Source: CAWIOX01 sp963837775 (GTDB lineage Bacteria > Pseudomonadota > Gammaproteobacteria > Burkholderiales > Burkholderiaceae_D). Taken from it: a stretch of 39,293 bases of DNA. The notes below the pieces were generated by a model that had not been told where the DNA came from, searched no databases, and saw only the letters and a list, made by a program, of their open reading frames with translations. The stretch's first letter is position 1. Every line of letters begins with the position of its first letter. Positions 8,974 to 16,900 of this stretch are shown here, one piece after another. The DNA is taken from assembly GCA_963837775.1 (NCBI GenBank), contig CAWIOX010000015.1, forward strand, positions 1 to 39,293. Reading direction: 5' to 3'. The translations under genes and the position numbers were made by a program.

Positions 8974-9342
8974 CTAAGCCCCGCCGGTGGCGTCGATGTC
9001 GGCCAGGCACTCCAGCCCTCTGGCCGTGATCTCAAATCCGCCCGATTCTGCGCCAGCGCTGATGTAGCCTTTCTTGCTGAGGAAGGTGACCACATCGGCG
9101 CCCAGCTTGGCCAGCGGATCTGCCGCCACCGCGCGCAATCCGTCGATGCAGCTCTGCACGAACAGGGTTTGCGCCCCTTTCTCGGTCAGCGCCAGGCTGC
9201 CGTCTTTTCCATACGCAATGTATTTCAGGCCGGCAAGGCGCTTGGTGTTCCTGGCCACACAGGCGCTGGCCCTGGCGGACTTGGGCGACTTGCTGATTTG
9301 CCCAAGCGCGTCGAATTCATCTTTTGTCAAACGTTGGTTCAT
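8974..9342 (-). CDS. Hypothetical protein, possibly winged-helix-like
   Basis: Unrecognised cytoplasmic protein of 122 aa from ATG 9342. AGGGA lies 6 nt upstream of this ATG; a second in-frame ATG at 9348 is too close to it to be used. The chain has short helical stretches (LTKDEFDALGQISKSPKSARA, DPLAKLGADVVTFLSKKGYI) and two copies of an LALTEKGAQTL / FEITARGLECL pattern, which resembles the end of winged-helix or MarR/PadR-like folds where a wing precedes 'T.KG'. There is no signal peptide or membrane segment. It converges on rlpA with a 9-bp gap and has a repeat element upstream. Function unknown; a DNA-binding role is only suggested by these motifs. Confidence 0.7.
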   Translation of the reverse strand: MNQRLTKDEFDALGQISKSPKSARASACVARNTKRLAGLKYIAYGKDGSLALTEKGAQTLFVQSCIDGLRAVAADPLAKLGADVVTFLSKKGYISAGAESGGFEITARGLECLADIDATGGA

Positions 9343-9454
9343 TGCCATTCCCTATAAAAATTCTGTGTTGTGCTGCGCTGTCTTGCATCCGCTCGCGGCC
9401 GCGCAACTGCGCCATGCCGGCGCCAAACAGCGCCGCCGCAGCGCTCTGGCCCTG

Positions 9455-9537
9455 AAAATATACTGGAGAGGTGTATTTTTAAAACCCCAATAAAGTATTG
9501 CGGCAGCGATCCAGTTTTGCATGATACTCCCTAAAAA
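9455..9537 (-). repeat. Dispersed hairpin element, copy D (degenerate)
   Basis: Read on the minus strand, this copy starts TTTTTAGGGAGTATCATGC and ends TTTAAAAATACACC...CCAGTATATTTT, sharing both ends with the copies at 34017 and 34546. The AT-rich second hairpin (AAAATAC with GTATATTTT) is recognisable. The GC-rich first hairpin has lost its 3' arm. It lies just downstream of rsmI in the same orientation. It is the weakest member of the family. Confidence 0.6.
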
Positions 9538-9568
9538 TCTGTCAGACAGGGAGCTGTGGCGAGGGCCT

Positions 9569-10474
9569 TTACTGCGCTTTCATGCGTAGCGCCATGTCAT
9601 ACAGCGCATTCTTCTTCTGTCCGGTGATCTGCGCCGCCAGCGCGGCGGCCTGCTTGACCGAACATTCGGCCAGCAGGATGGCCAGCACGCGCTCGGCTTC
9701 CACCGCATCGCCATCGACCGCTGCCGGCGCGCCCTCCAGCAGGATCACGTATTCGCCCTTCTGGCGGTGGGCGTCGGCCGCCAGCCAGGCCGCCGCCTCG
9801 GACAGGGAACAGCGATGGATTTCCTCGAACAACTTGGTCAGTTCGCGCGCAAACACGATCTGGCGCGTCGGCTCGAACACCGCCGCCAGCGCATCGACGG
9901 CCTCGCTGATGCGATGCGGCGCTTCATAGAACACGATGGTTGCCGCCACCCCGCACAGGCGTTGCAGCGCCGTTTCGCGCTGTTTGGCCTTGGCCGGCAG
10001 GAAGCCGTAGAAATAAAACCGGTCGTTGAGCAAGCCGCTGGCCGACAGTGCGGTGACGGCGGCCGAAGCGCCCGGCAAGGGCAGCACGCGCAGGCCGGCG
10101 TTGCGCACCGCATCGACGATCCGGGCGCCCGGATCGGATACCGCCGGGGTGCCGGCGTCCGACACCAGCGCGATCCGCTCGCCGGCCTGCAGGCGGGCGA
10201 TCAGTTTTTCCGCGACTTCGCGCTCATTGTGTTCGTGCGCGGCGATCAGCGGCTTGGAGACGCCGTAGCGCGCCATCAGATGCGCGGTATTGCGCGTGTC
10301 CTCGCAGGCGATCGCGTCCATCAGCGACAGCGCATGCAGCGCGCGCAGCGTGATATCGGCCACGTTCCCGATCGGGGTCGCGACTACATATAATGTGAAC
10401 AAAGGATAAATCTGTTGCGATACTTCGTCCATGAGCGGTAAGGTGGCGCTCGGATCAGTAGGTGCTTGAGTCAT
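9569..10474 (-). CDS. rsmI: 16S rRNA (cytidine-1402-2'-O)-methyltransferase
   Basis: Tetrapyrrole-methylase-fold enzyme (301 aa from ATG 10474) that 2'-O-methylates C1402 of 16S rRNA with S-adenosylmethionine. Motifs: LYVVATPIGNVADITLRAL with DAIACEDTRNT following, and LVSDAGTPAVSDPGARIV, all diagnostic for RsmI. The C-terminal KKNALYDMALRM is also typical. The frame is open far upstream (to 11503) but that sequence is antisense to lpoA and not RsmI-like. An internal ATG at 10432 is an alternative start nearer the conserved domain. The start is only 12 bp from the divergent lpoA start, so rsmI must be transcribed from within lpoA sequence. Confidence 0.95.
   Translation of the reverse strand: MTQAPTDPSATLPLMDEVSQQIYPLFTLYVVATPIGNVADITLRALHALSLMDAIACEDTRNTAHLMARYGVSKPLIAAHEHNEREVAEKLIARLQAGERIALVSDAGTPAVSDPGARIVDAVRNAGLRVLPLPGASAAVTALSASGLLNDRFYFYGFLPAKAKQRETALQRLCGVAATIVFYEAPHRISEAVDALAAVFEPTRQIVFARELTKLFEEIHRCSLSEAAAWLAADAHRQKGEYVILLEGAPAAVDGDAVEAERVLAILLAECSVKQAAALAAQITGQKKNALYDMALRMKAQ
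10389..10394 (+). promoter_or_regulatory. Candidate -10 for lpoA, inside rsmI
   Basis: A perfect TATAAT on the plus strand lies 92 bp upstream of the lpoA ATG, within the N-terminal coding part of rsmI. A weak -35 (TTCCCG near 10365-10370) stands at 18-bp spacing. Since the lpoA and rsmI starts nearly abut, the lpoA promoter must lie within rsmI; this is the best candidate seen, by eye only. Confidence 0.35.
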
Positions 10475-10486
10475 GTGGAGAGTGTG

Positions 10487-11632
10487 ATGTCGTACAAATG
10501 GATGAAATTGTTGGCTTTGGGCAGCATGCTGGCGGCTGGCGGCGCGGTCACTGGATTGTGCGCGCCTGCGCTGGCAAACACAACCACGCAAGCGCCGCCG
10601 CTGCGCATCGCGCTGCTGCTGCCGCTGCGCTCGGCCAGTCTGGGCCAGGCCGCAGAGACAGTCCGGGCCGGCTTCATGGCCGCCCATGCGCGCGAACAGG
10701 ACGGCGCCAGCGTCAGCGTGATCGAGAGCAGTGACGACGCCGAAGAGGTGGTGTCCGACTACATCGGCGCACTGGCCACACACGATGTGATCGTCGGCCC
10801 CTTGTCGCGCAGCAGCGTCAGCGCGATCGCGCAGAGCGGCACCGTGCGCAAGCCGACCATCGCACTCAATCAGCCGGAACCGGCCGCAAAAAATGCCGTT
10901 GACAGCAGCCTGCCGCCGCTCATGCTGGCCATGGGCTTGTCGGTCGAAGACGAGGCGCGCCAGGTGGCGCGCTGGCTCAGCACCGAGCAGCCGGGCGCCA
11001 AGGTGTTCGTCCTCACCGCCCGGGCGGCCTGGCAGCGCCGTGCCGCCAAGGCATTCTCCGGCGAATGGCAGGCACTCGGGCTGGCATCGCAGCCGATGGA
11101 ATTGAGCACTGCCTCCGGCGGCACGCTGAATGCCGGCGGTCTGGAACAGCTCAGGCAACGCATCAGCAAGGAACAGCCATCGGCGATGTTCATCGCGCTC
11201 GACGCGCAACAGACCCGGCAATTGCGCAGCGCAATCGGCGATGCGCTGGCGCTGTACGGCACCTCCCAGCTCAATCCGTATGCACTGTCCGATAGCGCAT
11301 CGGCCGAACCGCTGAGCGCGCTCAACGGGGTGCGCCTGATCGATATGCCGTGGCAATTGCAGGCCGACCATCCGGCGGTGATGGTGTATCCGCGCAGCGT
11401 GCCCGAATCCGGGCAACAGCGCAGCGCCGACCTGGAGCGCCTGTATGCGCTGGGGATTGACGCCTACCGCGTCGCGCGCGAGATCGGCGCCAACCATACC
11501 CATTTCGACATCGATGGCGTCAGCGGCAAGCTGGCGGTCAGCTTCGGCGACGGCATGCCAAGCTTCAAGCGGACCGAGTTGCCGGCGATCGTGCAGGACG
11601 GCGTGATACTGCCCTTGCTTAACAAGCCGTGA
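10487..11632 (+). CDS. lpoA: LpoA/LppC-family penicillin-binding protein activator, short form
   Basis: Periplasmic-binding-fold protein (381 aa) related to the C-terminal domain of LpoA, the outer-membrane activator of PBP1A in enterics. Start ATG 10487 has GGAG at 10477-10480. The N-terminus is a Sec signal ending APALA-N; no good lipobox cysteine is seen, so the mature protein is probably soluble in the periplasm. The body reads as a type-I periplasmic-binding fold (PPLRIALLLPLRSASLGQAAETVRAG, DVIVGPLSRSSVSAIAQ, SKEQPSAMFIALDAQQTRQLR, LYGTSQLNP). E. coli LpoA is about 680 aa with an N-terminal TPR-like domain that is absent here. Synteny with rsmI, yraN, diaA and dolP supports the family. 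Whether it activates a PBP is not shown by sequence. Confidence 0.85.
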   Translation: MSYKWMKLLALGSMLAAGGAVTGLCAPALANTTTQAPPLRIALLLPLRSASLGQAAETVRAGFMAAHAREQDGASVSVIESSDDAEEVVSDYIGALATHDVIVGPLSRSSVSAIAQSGTVRKPTIALNQPEPAAKNAVDSSLPPLMLAMGLSVEDEARQVARWLSTEQPGAKVFVLTARAAWQRRAAKAFSGEWQALGLASQPMELSTASGGTLNAGGLEQLRQRISKEQPSAMFIALDAQQTRQLRSAIGDALALYGTSQLNPYALSDSASAEPLSALNGVRLIDMPWQLQADHPAVMVYPRSVPESGQQRSADLERLYALGIDAYRVAREIGANHTHFDIDGVSGKLAVSFGDGMPSFKRTELPAIVQDGVILPLLNKP

Positions 11633-12000
11633 TGGGTTTATTCAACCGGCGGCCGCAAACCGAGCGCCAAAAGACCGGACAGGACGGCGAAGATGCCGCG
11701 CTGGCCTACCTGAGCGCACAGGGCCTGGCCCTGCTGGAACGCAACTTCCGCTGCAAGGGCGGTGAAATCGATCTGATCATGCAGGACGGCGCGACGCTGG
11801 TGTTCGTCGAAGTGCGCAAGCGCGCCGATGCACGTCATGGCGGCGCGGCGGCCAGCGTCACGCGCAGCAAACAGGCGCGCCTGATCATTGCCGCCCAAAC
11901 CTGGCTGCTGCGCCAGCAAAGGCAGCCAGCCTGCCGTTTTGACGTGATCGCGATCGATGCCGGCGCGCTCAGCTGGCTGAAAAATGCGATTGAAGCTTAG
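11632..12000 (+). CDS. yraN: UPF0102/YraN family protein, endonuclease-like fold
   Basis: Conserved small protein (122 aa) of the YraN family, predicted to have a restriction-endonuclease-like (Holliday-junction resolvase-like) fold; its biochemical role is not established. The family signature is clear: GEDAALAYLSAQGLALLERNFRCKGGEIDLIMQDGATLVFVEVRKR, with the Glu, Asp and EVxK-type residues (here EVRKR) expected of a metal-binding nuclease core. The ATG at 11632 overlaps the lpoA TGA by one base (TGATG), implying translational coupling. A GTG at 11629 is a less likely start. Confidence 0.94.
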   Translation: MGLFNRRPQTERQKTGQDGEDAALAYLSAQGLALLERNFRCKGGEIDLIMQDGATLVFVEVRKRADARHGGAAASVTRSKQARLIIAAQTWLLRQQRQPACRFDVIAIDAGALSWLKNAIEA

Positions 12001-12028
12001 CAACTACGCCTGCCGCCGATGACTGCAC

Positions 12029-12034
12029 TATAAT
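12029..12034 (+). promoter_or_regulatory. Candidate -10 upstream of diaA
   Basis: A perfect TATAAT sits 28 bp before the diaA ATG in the 61-bp gap after yraN. No convincing -35 stands at 16-18 bp. It could give diaA-dolP an extra promoter within the operon. Confidence 0.4.
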
Positions 12035-12061
12035 CGCCCTCACACACTAATCGCCCACACC

Positions 12062-12658
12062 ATGATCAATCAACGCATTCTCGGGCACTTCCATGAAAGT
12101 GCCGAATTAAAACACCAGGCCGCGGAACAACTGGCGCAACCGATTGCACAGGCAGTCGAGCTGATGTTCATGGCGCTCTCCAACGGCAACAAGATTCTGG
12201 CCTGCGGCAACGGCGGCTCGGCGGCCGACTGCCAGCATTTTGCGGCAGAACTGGTGGGGCGCTTCGAACGCGAACGGCTGCCCTTGCCGGCCATGGCGCT
12301 GACCACCGACAGCTCTATTTTGACTGCCATCGGGAACGATTATGGCTATCAGGATATCTATTCCAAGCAAGTGCAGGCATTTGGACAATCGGGTGACGTG
12401 CTGCTGGCGATTTCGACATCGGGCAATTCGTCCAATATCGTGGCTGCCATCGAGGCCGCACTGGAGCGCGACATGCGCGTCGTCGCACTGACCGGCAAGG
12501 GCGGCGGTGCGATGGGCCAGCTCCTGACCGACATGGATGTGCATATTTGCGTGCCGCACGACCGTACCGCACGGATCCAGGAAGTCCACTTGCTGACGAT
12601 TCATTGTTTGTGCGACGGCATCGACGTCGCACTATTTGGGGGAGATCTGAATGATTAA
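12062..12658 (+). CDS. diaA: SIS-domain protein DiaA / phosphoheptose isomerase-like
   Basis: SIS-fold protein (198 aa). In enterics this locus encodes DiaA, which binds DnaA as a tetramer and promotes timely replication initiation; the paralogous GmhA isomerises sedoheptulose 7-phosphate. Visible motifs: CGNGGSAADCQHFAAELVGRFE and LLAISTSGNSSNIVAAIEAA (sugar-phosphate-binding loops), plus C-terminal EVHLLTIHCLCDGIDVALFG. Length and motifs fit both DiaA and GmhA. The position between yraN and the BON lipoprotein gene favours DiaA, although many betaproteobacterial versions are annotated as phosphoheptose isomerase. It overlaps dolP by 8 nt. Confidence 0.88.
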   Translation: MINQRILGHFHESAELKHQAAEQLAQPIAQAVELMFMALSNGNKILACGNGGSAADCQHFAAELVGRFERERLPLPAMALTTDSSILTAIGNDYGYQDIYSKQVQAFGQSGDVLLAISTSGNSSNIVAAIEAALERDMRVVALTGKGGGAMGQLLTDMDVHICVPHDRTARIQEVHLLTIHCLCDGIDVALFGGDLND

Positions 12659-13292
12659 CTGGCAACGCGTGAAGCGTCCTTTGGCGGTGATCGCCTTATG
12701 CGGCGCGGTCAGCGTCAGTTTGCAAGGCTGTATCGAGATGATGATCGGCGGCGCAGTGATGGGCACCATCGCCGCCACCGACCGCCGCACCTTCGGCGCG
12801 CAGACCGAGGACAAGGCGATCGCGATCAAGGGTGAAACCCGGCTCGCGAATCTGGTCGGCAGCGGCGGCCATGTCAATGTGGCCAGCTTCAACCGCCAGG
12901 TGTTGCTGACCGGCGAAGTGCGCGATGAAGAGATGAAGGCCGCCGTCGGGCGCGAGACGGAAGCCATCGAAGGCGTGAAAGCGGTGGTCAACGAACTCGA
13001 GATCGCCGGCGCGTCCAGCTACACGTCGCGCTCGAGCGACACGCTGATCACCGGCAAGGTGAAAGCGTCCTTCGTCGACACCCAGGATCTGTATGCGAAT
13101 TCGATCAAGGTGGTCACCGAGCGCGGCACCGTCTACCTGATGGGCCGCGTCACCCAGCGCGAAGGTGCGCTGGCGGCACGGGTTGCCAGCGGCGTCAACG
13201 GCGTGCACAAAGTGGTGAAGGTGTTTGACTACATCAGCGAACAGGAATTGAAGGACTTGTCCAGCACACCGGATGAATCTGCCAAAAAATGA
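12651..13292 (+). CDS. dolP: Outer-membrane BON-domain lipoprotein (DolP/YraP-like)
   Basis: Dual-BON-domain lipoprotein (213 aa) that in E. coli binds anionic phospholipids at the division site and supports outer-membrane integrity and BamA function. A lipoprotein signal ends in the lipobox LQGC (Cys 27). Two BON domains follow: about residues 55-115 (DKAIAIKGETRLANL, NRQVLLTGEVRDEEM, VKAVVNEL) and about 125-195 (SDTLITGKVKASFVDTQDLYANSIKVV, YLMGRVTQREG, GVHKVVKVFDYI). GGGGAG lies just before the ATG, which overlaps the diaA stop. Its place at the end of the yraN-diaA group matches enteric order. Confidence 0.93.
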   Translation: MINWQRVKRPLAVIALCGAVSVSLQGCIEMMIGGAVMGTIAATDRRTFGAQTEDKAIAIKGETRLANLVGSGGHVNVASFNRQVLLTGEVRDEEMKAAVGRETEAIEGVKAVVNELEIAGASSYTSRSSDTLITGKVKASFVDTQDLYANSIKVVTERGTVYLMGRVTQREGALAARVASGVNGVHKVVKVFDYISEQELKDLSSTPDESAKK

Positions 13293-13345
13293 GGCGAAAG
13301 CCTCAAGCAATGCCTCTTAGATCACAGCCACCCGGATAAACCATC

Positions 13346-13861
13346 ATGTCAGCACCCGCAAAAAGCCGCCTCTGGATCAACGCCCTGCTCGCGATCGCCG
13401 TCGTGGCCATTGCGGGTGCCGCTTATTTTTCATTCTCCGCCAAGAATGCCGCTCCCAAAGTGACATTCACCGGCCTCAACGGCGAACAATTCTCGACCGA
13501 CAGCCTGCGCGGCAAGGTGGTGATGGTCAATTTCTGGGCCACTTCCTGCACCACCTGCGTCAAGGAAATGCCGCAGATGGTGGAAACCTACGAGAAATAC
13601 AAGGGCAAGGGGCTGGAATTCGTCGCGGTGGCGATGAGCTATGACCGCGCCGACTATGTGCTGAACTTCGTCGAGACCCGCAAGCTGCCGTTCAAGGTCG
13701 CGCTCGATGTCAAGGGCGATCTGGCGAATTCTTTCGGCGACGTGAAACTGACCCCGACCACCTTCGTCATCGACAAGAGCGGCAACATCATCAAGCGCTA
13801 TGTCGGCGAACCGGAGTTCCCGGCCCTGCACCAGCTGCTGGACAAGGCACTGGCGGCCTGA
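13346..13861 (+). CDS. TlpA/ResA-family thiol-disulfide oxidoreductase
   Basis: Membrane-anchored thioredoxin-fold protein (171 aa). One N-terminal membrane segment (INALLAIAVVAIAGAAYFSFS, about residues 10-31) leads to a periplasmic TlpA/AhpC-TSA-like domain. The active site is CTTC in VNFWATSCTTCVKEMP, and the cis-Pro region LTPTTFVIDKSGNI is typical of TlpA/ResA. Such proteins reduce periplasmic disulfides, for example in cytochrome c maturation; the substrate here cannot be inferred. It follows dolP by 53 bp on the same strand and is followed by repeat copy F. Confidence 0.92.
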   Translation: MSAPAKSRLWINALLAIAVVAIAGAAYFSFSAKNAAPKVTFTGLNGEQFSTDSLRGKVVMVNFWATSCTTCVKEMPQMVETYEKYKGKGLEFVAVAMSYDRADYVLNFVETRKLPFKVALDVKGDLANSFGDVKLTPTTFVIDKSGNIIKRYVGEPEFPALHQLLDKALAA

Positions 13862-13862
13862 G

Positions 13863-13953
13863 AAGCATCAATATCTCGGGAGTATGCGTTAAAACAAGCA
13901 TGCTCCCGCACGGATTACAAGCATCAATAAATATACTCACCCAGAGTATATTT
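13863..13953 (+). repeat. Dispersed hairpin element, copy F
   Basis: Two strong hairpins stand back to back between convergent genes. The first is an 11-bp stem CGGGAGTATGC (13877-13887) with GCATGCTCCCG (13898-13908), one G-T wobble, loop GTTAAAACAA. The second is a perfect 10-bp stem AAATATACTC (13929-13938) with GAGTATATTT (13944-13953). An 11-bp direct repeat AAGCATCAATA (13863-13873 and 13919-13929) brackets the first hairpin. The 3' edge supplies the TGA stop of the convergent GGDEF-EAL gene. It lies just downstream of the tlpA-like gene in the same orientation. Confidence 0.8.
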
Positions 13954-16900
13954 CAAGGCCCGGCCAGCAGCAATTCGAACTCCTGCGGCGGAAGCGGCCG
14001 CGAAAACAGGTAACCCTGCGCAAAATCACAACCGGCAGCCTGCAAGAACGCGCGCTGCTGTTCGGTTTCCACGCCCTCGGCAATCACCTTCAGCCCCAGC
14101 TTGTGGGCCATCACGATGATCGCCTCCGACAGCGCCATGTCATTCGGGTCGGTGGCCAGATTGCGCACGAAAGACTGGTCGATCTTCAGGTAATCGATCT
14201 CGAATTTCTTCAGATAGGACAGCGAGGAATAGCCGGTGCCGAAGTCGTCGATCGCCACCTGCACCCCGGCGGCGCGGAACCTGGCCAGTTGCTCGGTAAT
14301 GTGGGCGTCGGCATGCAGCAGCAGGCCCTCGGTGATCTCCACCGCCATCGTCCCTTCGGGCAGGCCGAGCGCCCAGACCTGATCGAGCAAGGCTGCGGTG
14401 TTGTTGATGTCGGAGCGGAACTGGATCGGCGACACATTCACGCTGATCTGCAGTGGCCGCATGTCGGACCAGCGCCTGGCCCAGCGCGCCGCTTCCTGGA
14501 ACACCCAGTGGCCGATCTCGATGATCAGTCCGGTTTCCTCCGCCAGCGCAATGAATTCCAGCGGGCCGACCAGGCCGCGGCTCGGATGCTGCCAGCGGAT
14601 CAGCGCTTCCGCCTTGACGATGCGCTGGCTCGACAATTCCACGATGGGCTGGAAATAGACGCGGAACTGCTGTTCGGACAACGCGACCCGCAGTTCCTTG
14701 ATCAGCTTCAAGCGCGCCTGCGCCACCTCCTGCAGCGCAGGGGTAAAGTAACTGTAACGGTTGCGGCCCTGATTCTTGGCCGCATACATCGCCTGGTCGG
14801 CGTTCTTGAACAGATTCTCGATATCGCCGGCATCGTTCGGATACAGCGTAACGCCGATGCTGGCCGACACATAGGTGGTTTCAAAGCCCAGCTGGAATGG
14901 CTCCGCCAGCCGGCGCAGGATTTTCCCGGCGATCTGATCGATCTGCGCGGCATCCGGAACCTGCGGCAGGATGATCATGAACTCATCGCCCCCCAGACGC
15001 GCCACCGTGTCCGTTTCGCGCACGCTGCGACTGATCCGCTGCGCCGCTTCGACCAGCAGGCTGTCGCCGGCCGCATGGCCCAGCGTGTCGTTGACTTCCT
15101 TGAAATGATCGAGATCGATGAACAGCAGCGCCACGCTGCTGTCGGTGCGCTGCGCTCTCTGGATTTCCTGCTCCAGCCGTTCATGCAGCATGCGGCGATT
15201 GAACAAACCGGTCAGCGGATCGAAATTGGCCTGCTTCCAGATCAGCTCCTCGGACTCTTTTTGTGCGGTGATGTCTTGCACCAGGGTCACGAAATAATCG
15301 ATGCTGCGATCCGGCAGGCGCAGGCAGCGCACCGCGATATGGGCATGGATGATGCTGCCATCCTTGCGAATGAAGCGCTTGTCCATCGCATAGTCGTCAA
15401 TTTCATCCTGCGCCACCCGCTTGAACAGGGCCAGGTTGGCCGCCAGATCATCCGGATGCGTCATCCTGGACCAGCTCAAACGCAGCAGTTCTTCGCGCGG
15501 GTAACCCAGCATCTGGCACAGCGCATCATTGACTGCCAGCCAGCCCTTTTCCGGGCTGGAAGTGGCCATGCCCACCATCGAACGCTCGAAAAATGCGCGG
15601 AAATGCTGCTCGCTGCTACGCAGCGCCTGTTGCGCCAGCCGATGTTGTTGCTCGCGTTCCAGATTGTCCAGCGCAAAACTGATATCGGATGCCATTTCTT
15701 CCAGCAGCGCGATTTCTTCCGCACCGAACGCATCGGCTTGCTCGCAATACACATTGAGCACCGCAAACGGCTGGCCGGTGCGCGGGATCGGAAACGAAGC
15801 GGCTGAACCAATTCCGTGTTTGGCAGCACGCTGGTGCCATGGCGCGGTCAGCGGCGAGTGCGCGTACTGGTTGATGATCACGCTGCGGTTTTCACGCAGT
15901 GCGATGCCGCTCGGCCCGCGTCCTTCGGGCAGCTCGGTATCGGCGGAAATGGTGATGCCATCGAGATAGCCCAGCCCGCTGCCGTAGGAGGCCGCGGCTT
16001 CGATCAAGCCGCTGTCCTGATTGATGCAGCCGATCCACGCCGCTTGCATGCCGGCCAGGTCGACCGCGACCCGGCACACCAGCGGAAACAGTTCCGATTC
16101 GTCGGCCAGGCGCATGATGCCCTGATCGATCTCGCTGAGCGCCTTGTACAGTTGGGTCAGGCGCTGGATCCGGGTTTCGGCCTGTTTGCGTGCGGTGATG
16201 TCGAGTGCAATCCCGCCCACCAGCGGCCGGCCGTCGCAGTCCGGAAGCGGAAACTTGATCGACAGCAGGGTCAGCTGCGCATCGCCTTCGCCCATCACCA
16301 GCTCGGATTGCGCCAATTGCTGTTGCCGCAGCACGATCTCGTCATCGGCCCTGGACTGCGCCAGAGCGCTGGCCGGGAATGACAAGGCGTCGGCGTATTC
16401 CAGCGTCTGGTTCAGGTATTCGGCCGGCGTCAGGCCCGGCCCCACGTTCTGCGCCTTGTTCACATACAGGAAGCGGCGCTGTGCATCCTTGATATAGGCG
16501 ACGCCCGGCAAATGCTGCATGAACGAGGTGAAACGGGCCTCGCTTTGCTGCAACGCGATCTCGACCTGCTTGCGTTCGGTCAGGTCGGTGTGGGTGCCGA
16601 CCATGCGCAGCGGACTGCCGTCGGCACTGCGGCTGACCACCATGCCGCGGGTCTGTATCCATTTCCAGCTGCCATCCTTGCAGCGCATGCGGTGTTCATT
16701 GAAATGCGCGTCGGTCTGATTTTCCAGGCAATTGCGCTGGCTGGCCAGCACCTGCTGCAGGTCGTCCGGATGGACCCGGCTGCGCCACTCATCGAGTCCG
16801 CTGCCGATCTCGTCTTCGGCGTAGCCGTACATGCTCTTCCAGCGCGCCGAATAAAACACCCGGTCTTGCGCCAGATGCCAATCCCAGACGCCCTCGCCGG

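Noticed and set aside
9569..11503. 644-aa minus-strand frame extending rsmI upstream
   Set aside because: Only the part from 10474 down is RsmI. The upstream half is antisense to lpoA, with an arginine-rich composition typical of shadow frames in GC-rich DNA.
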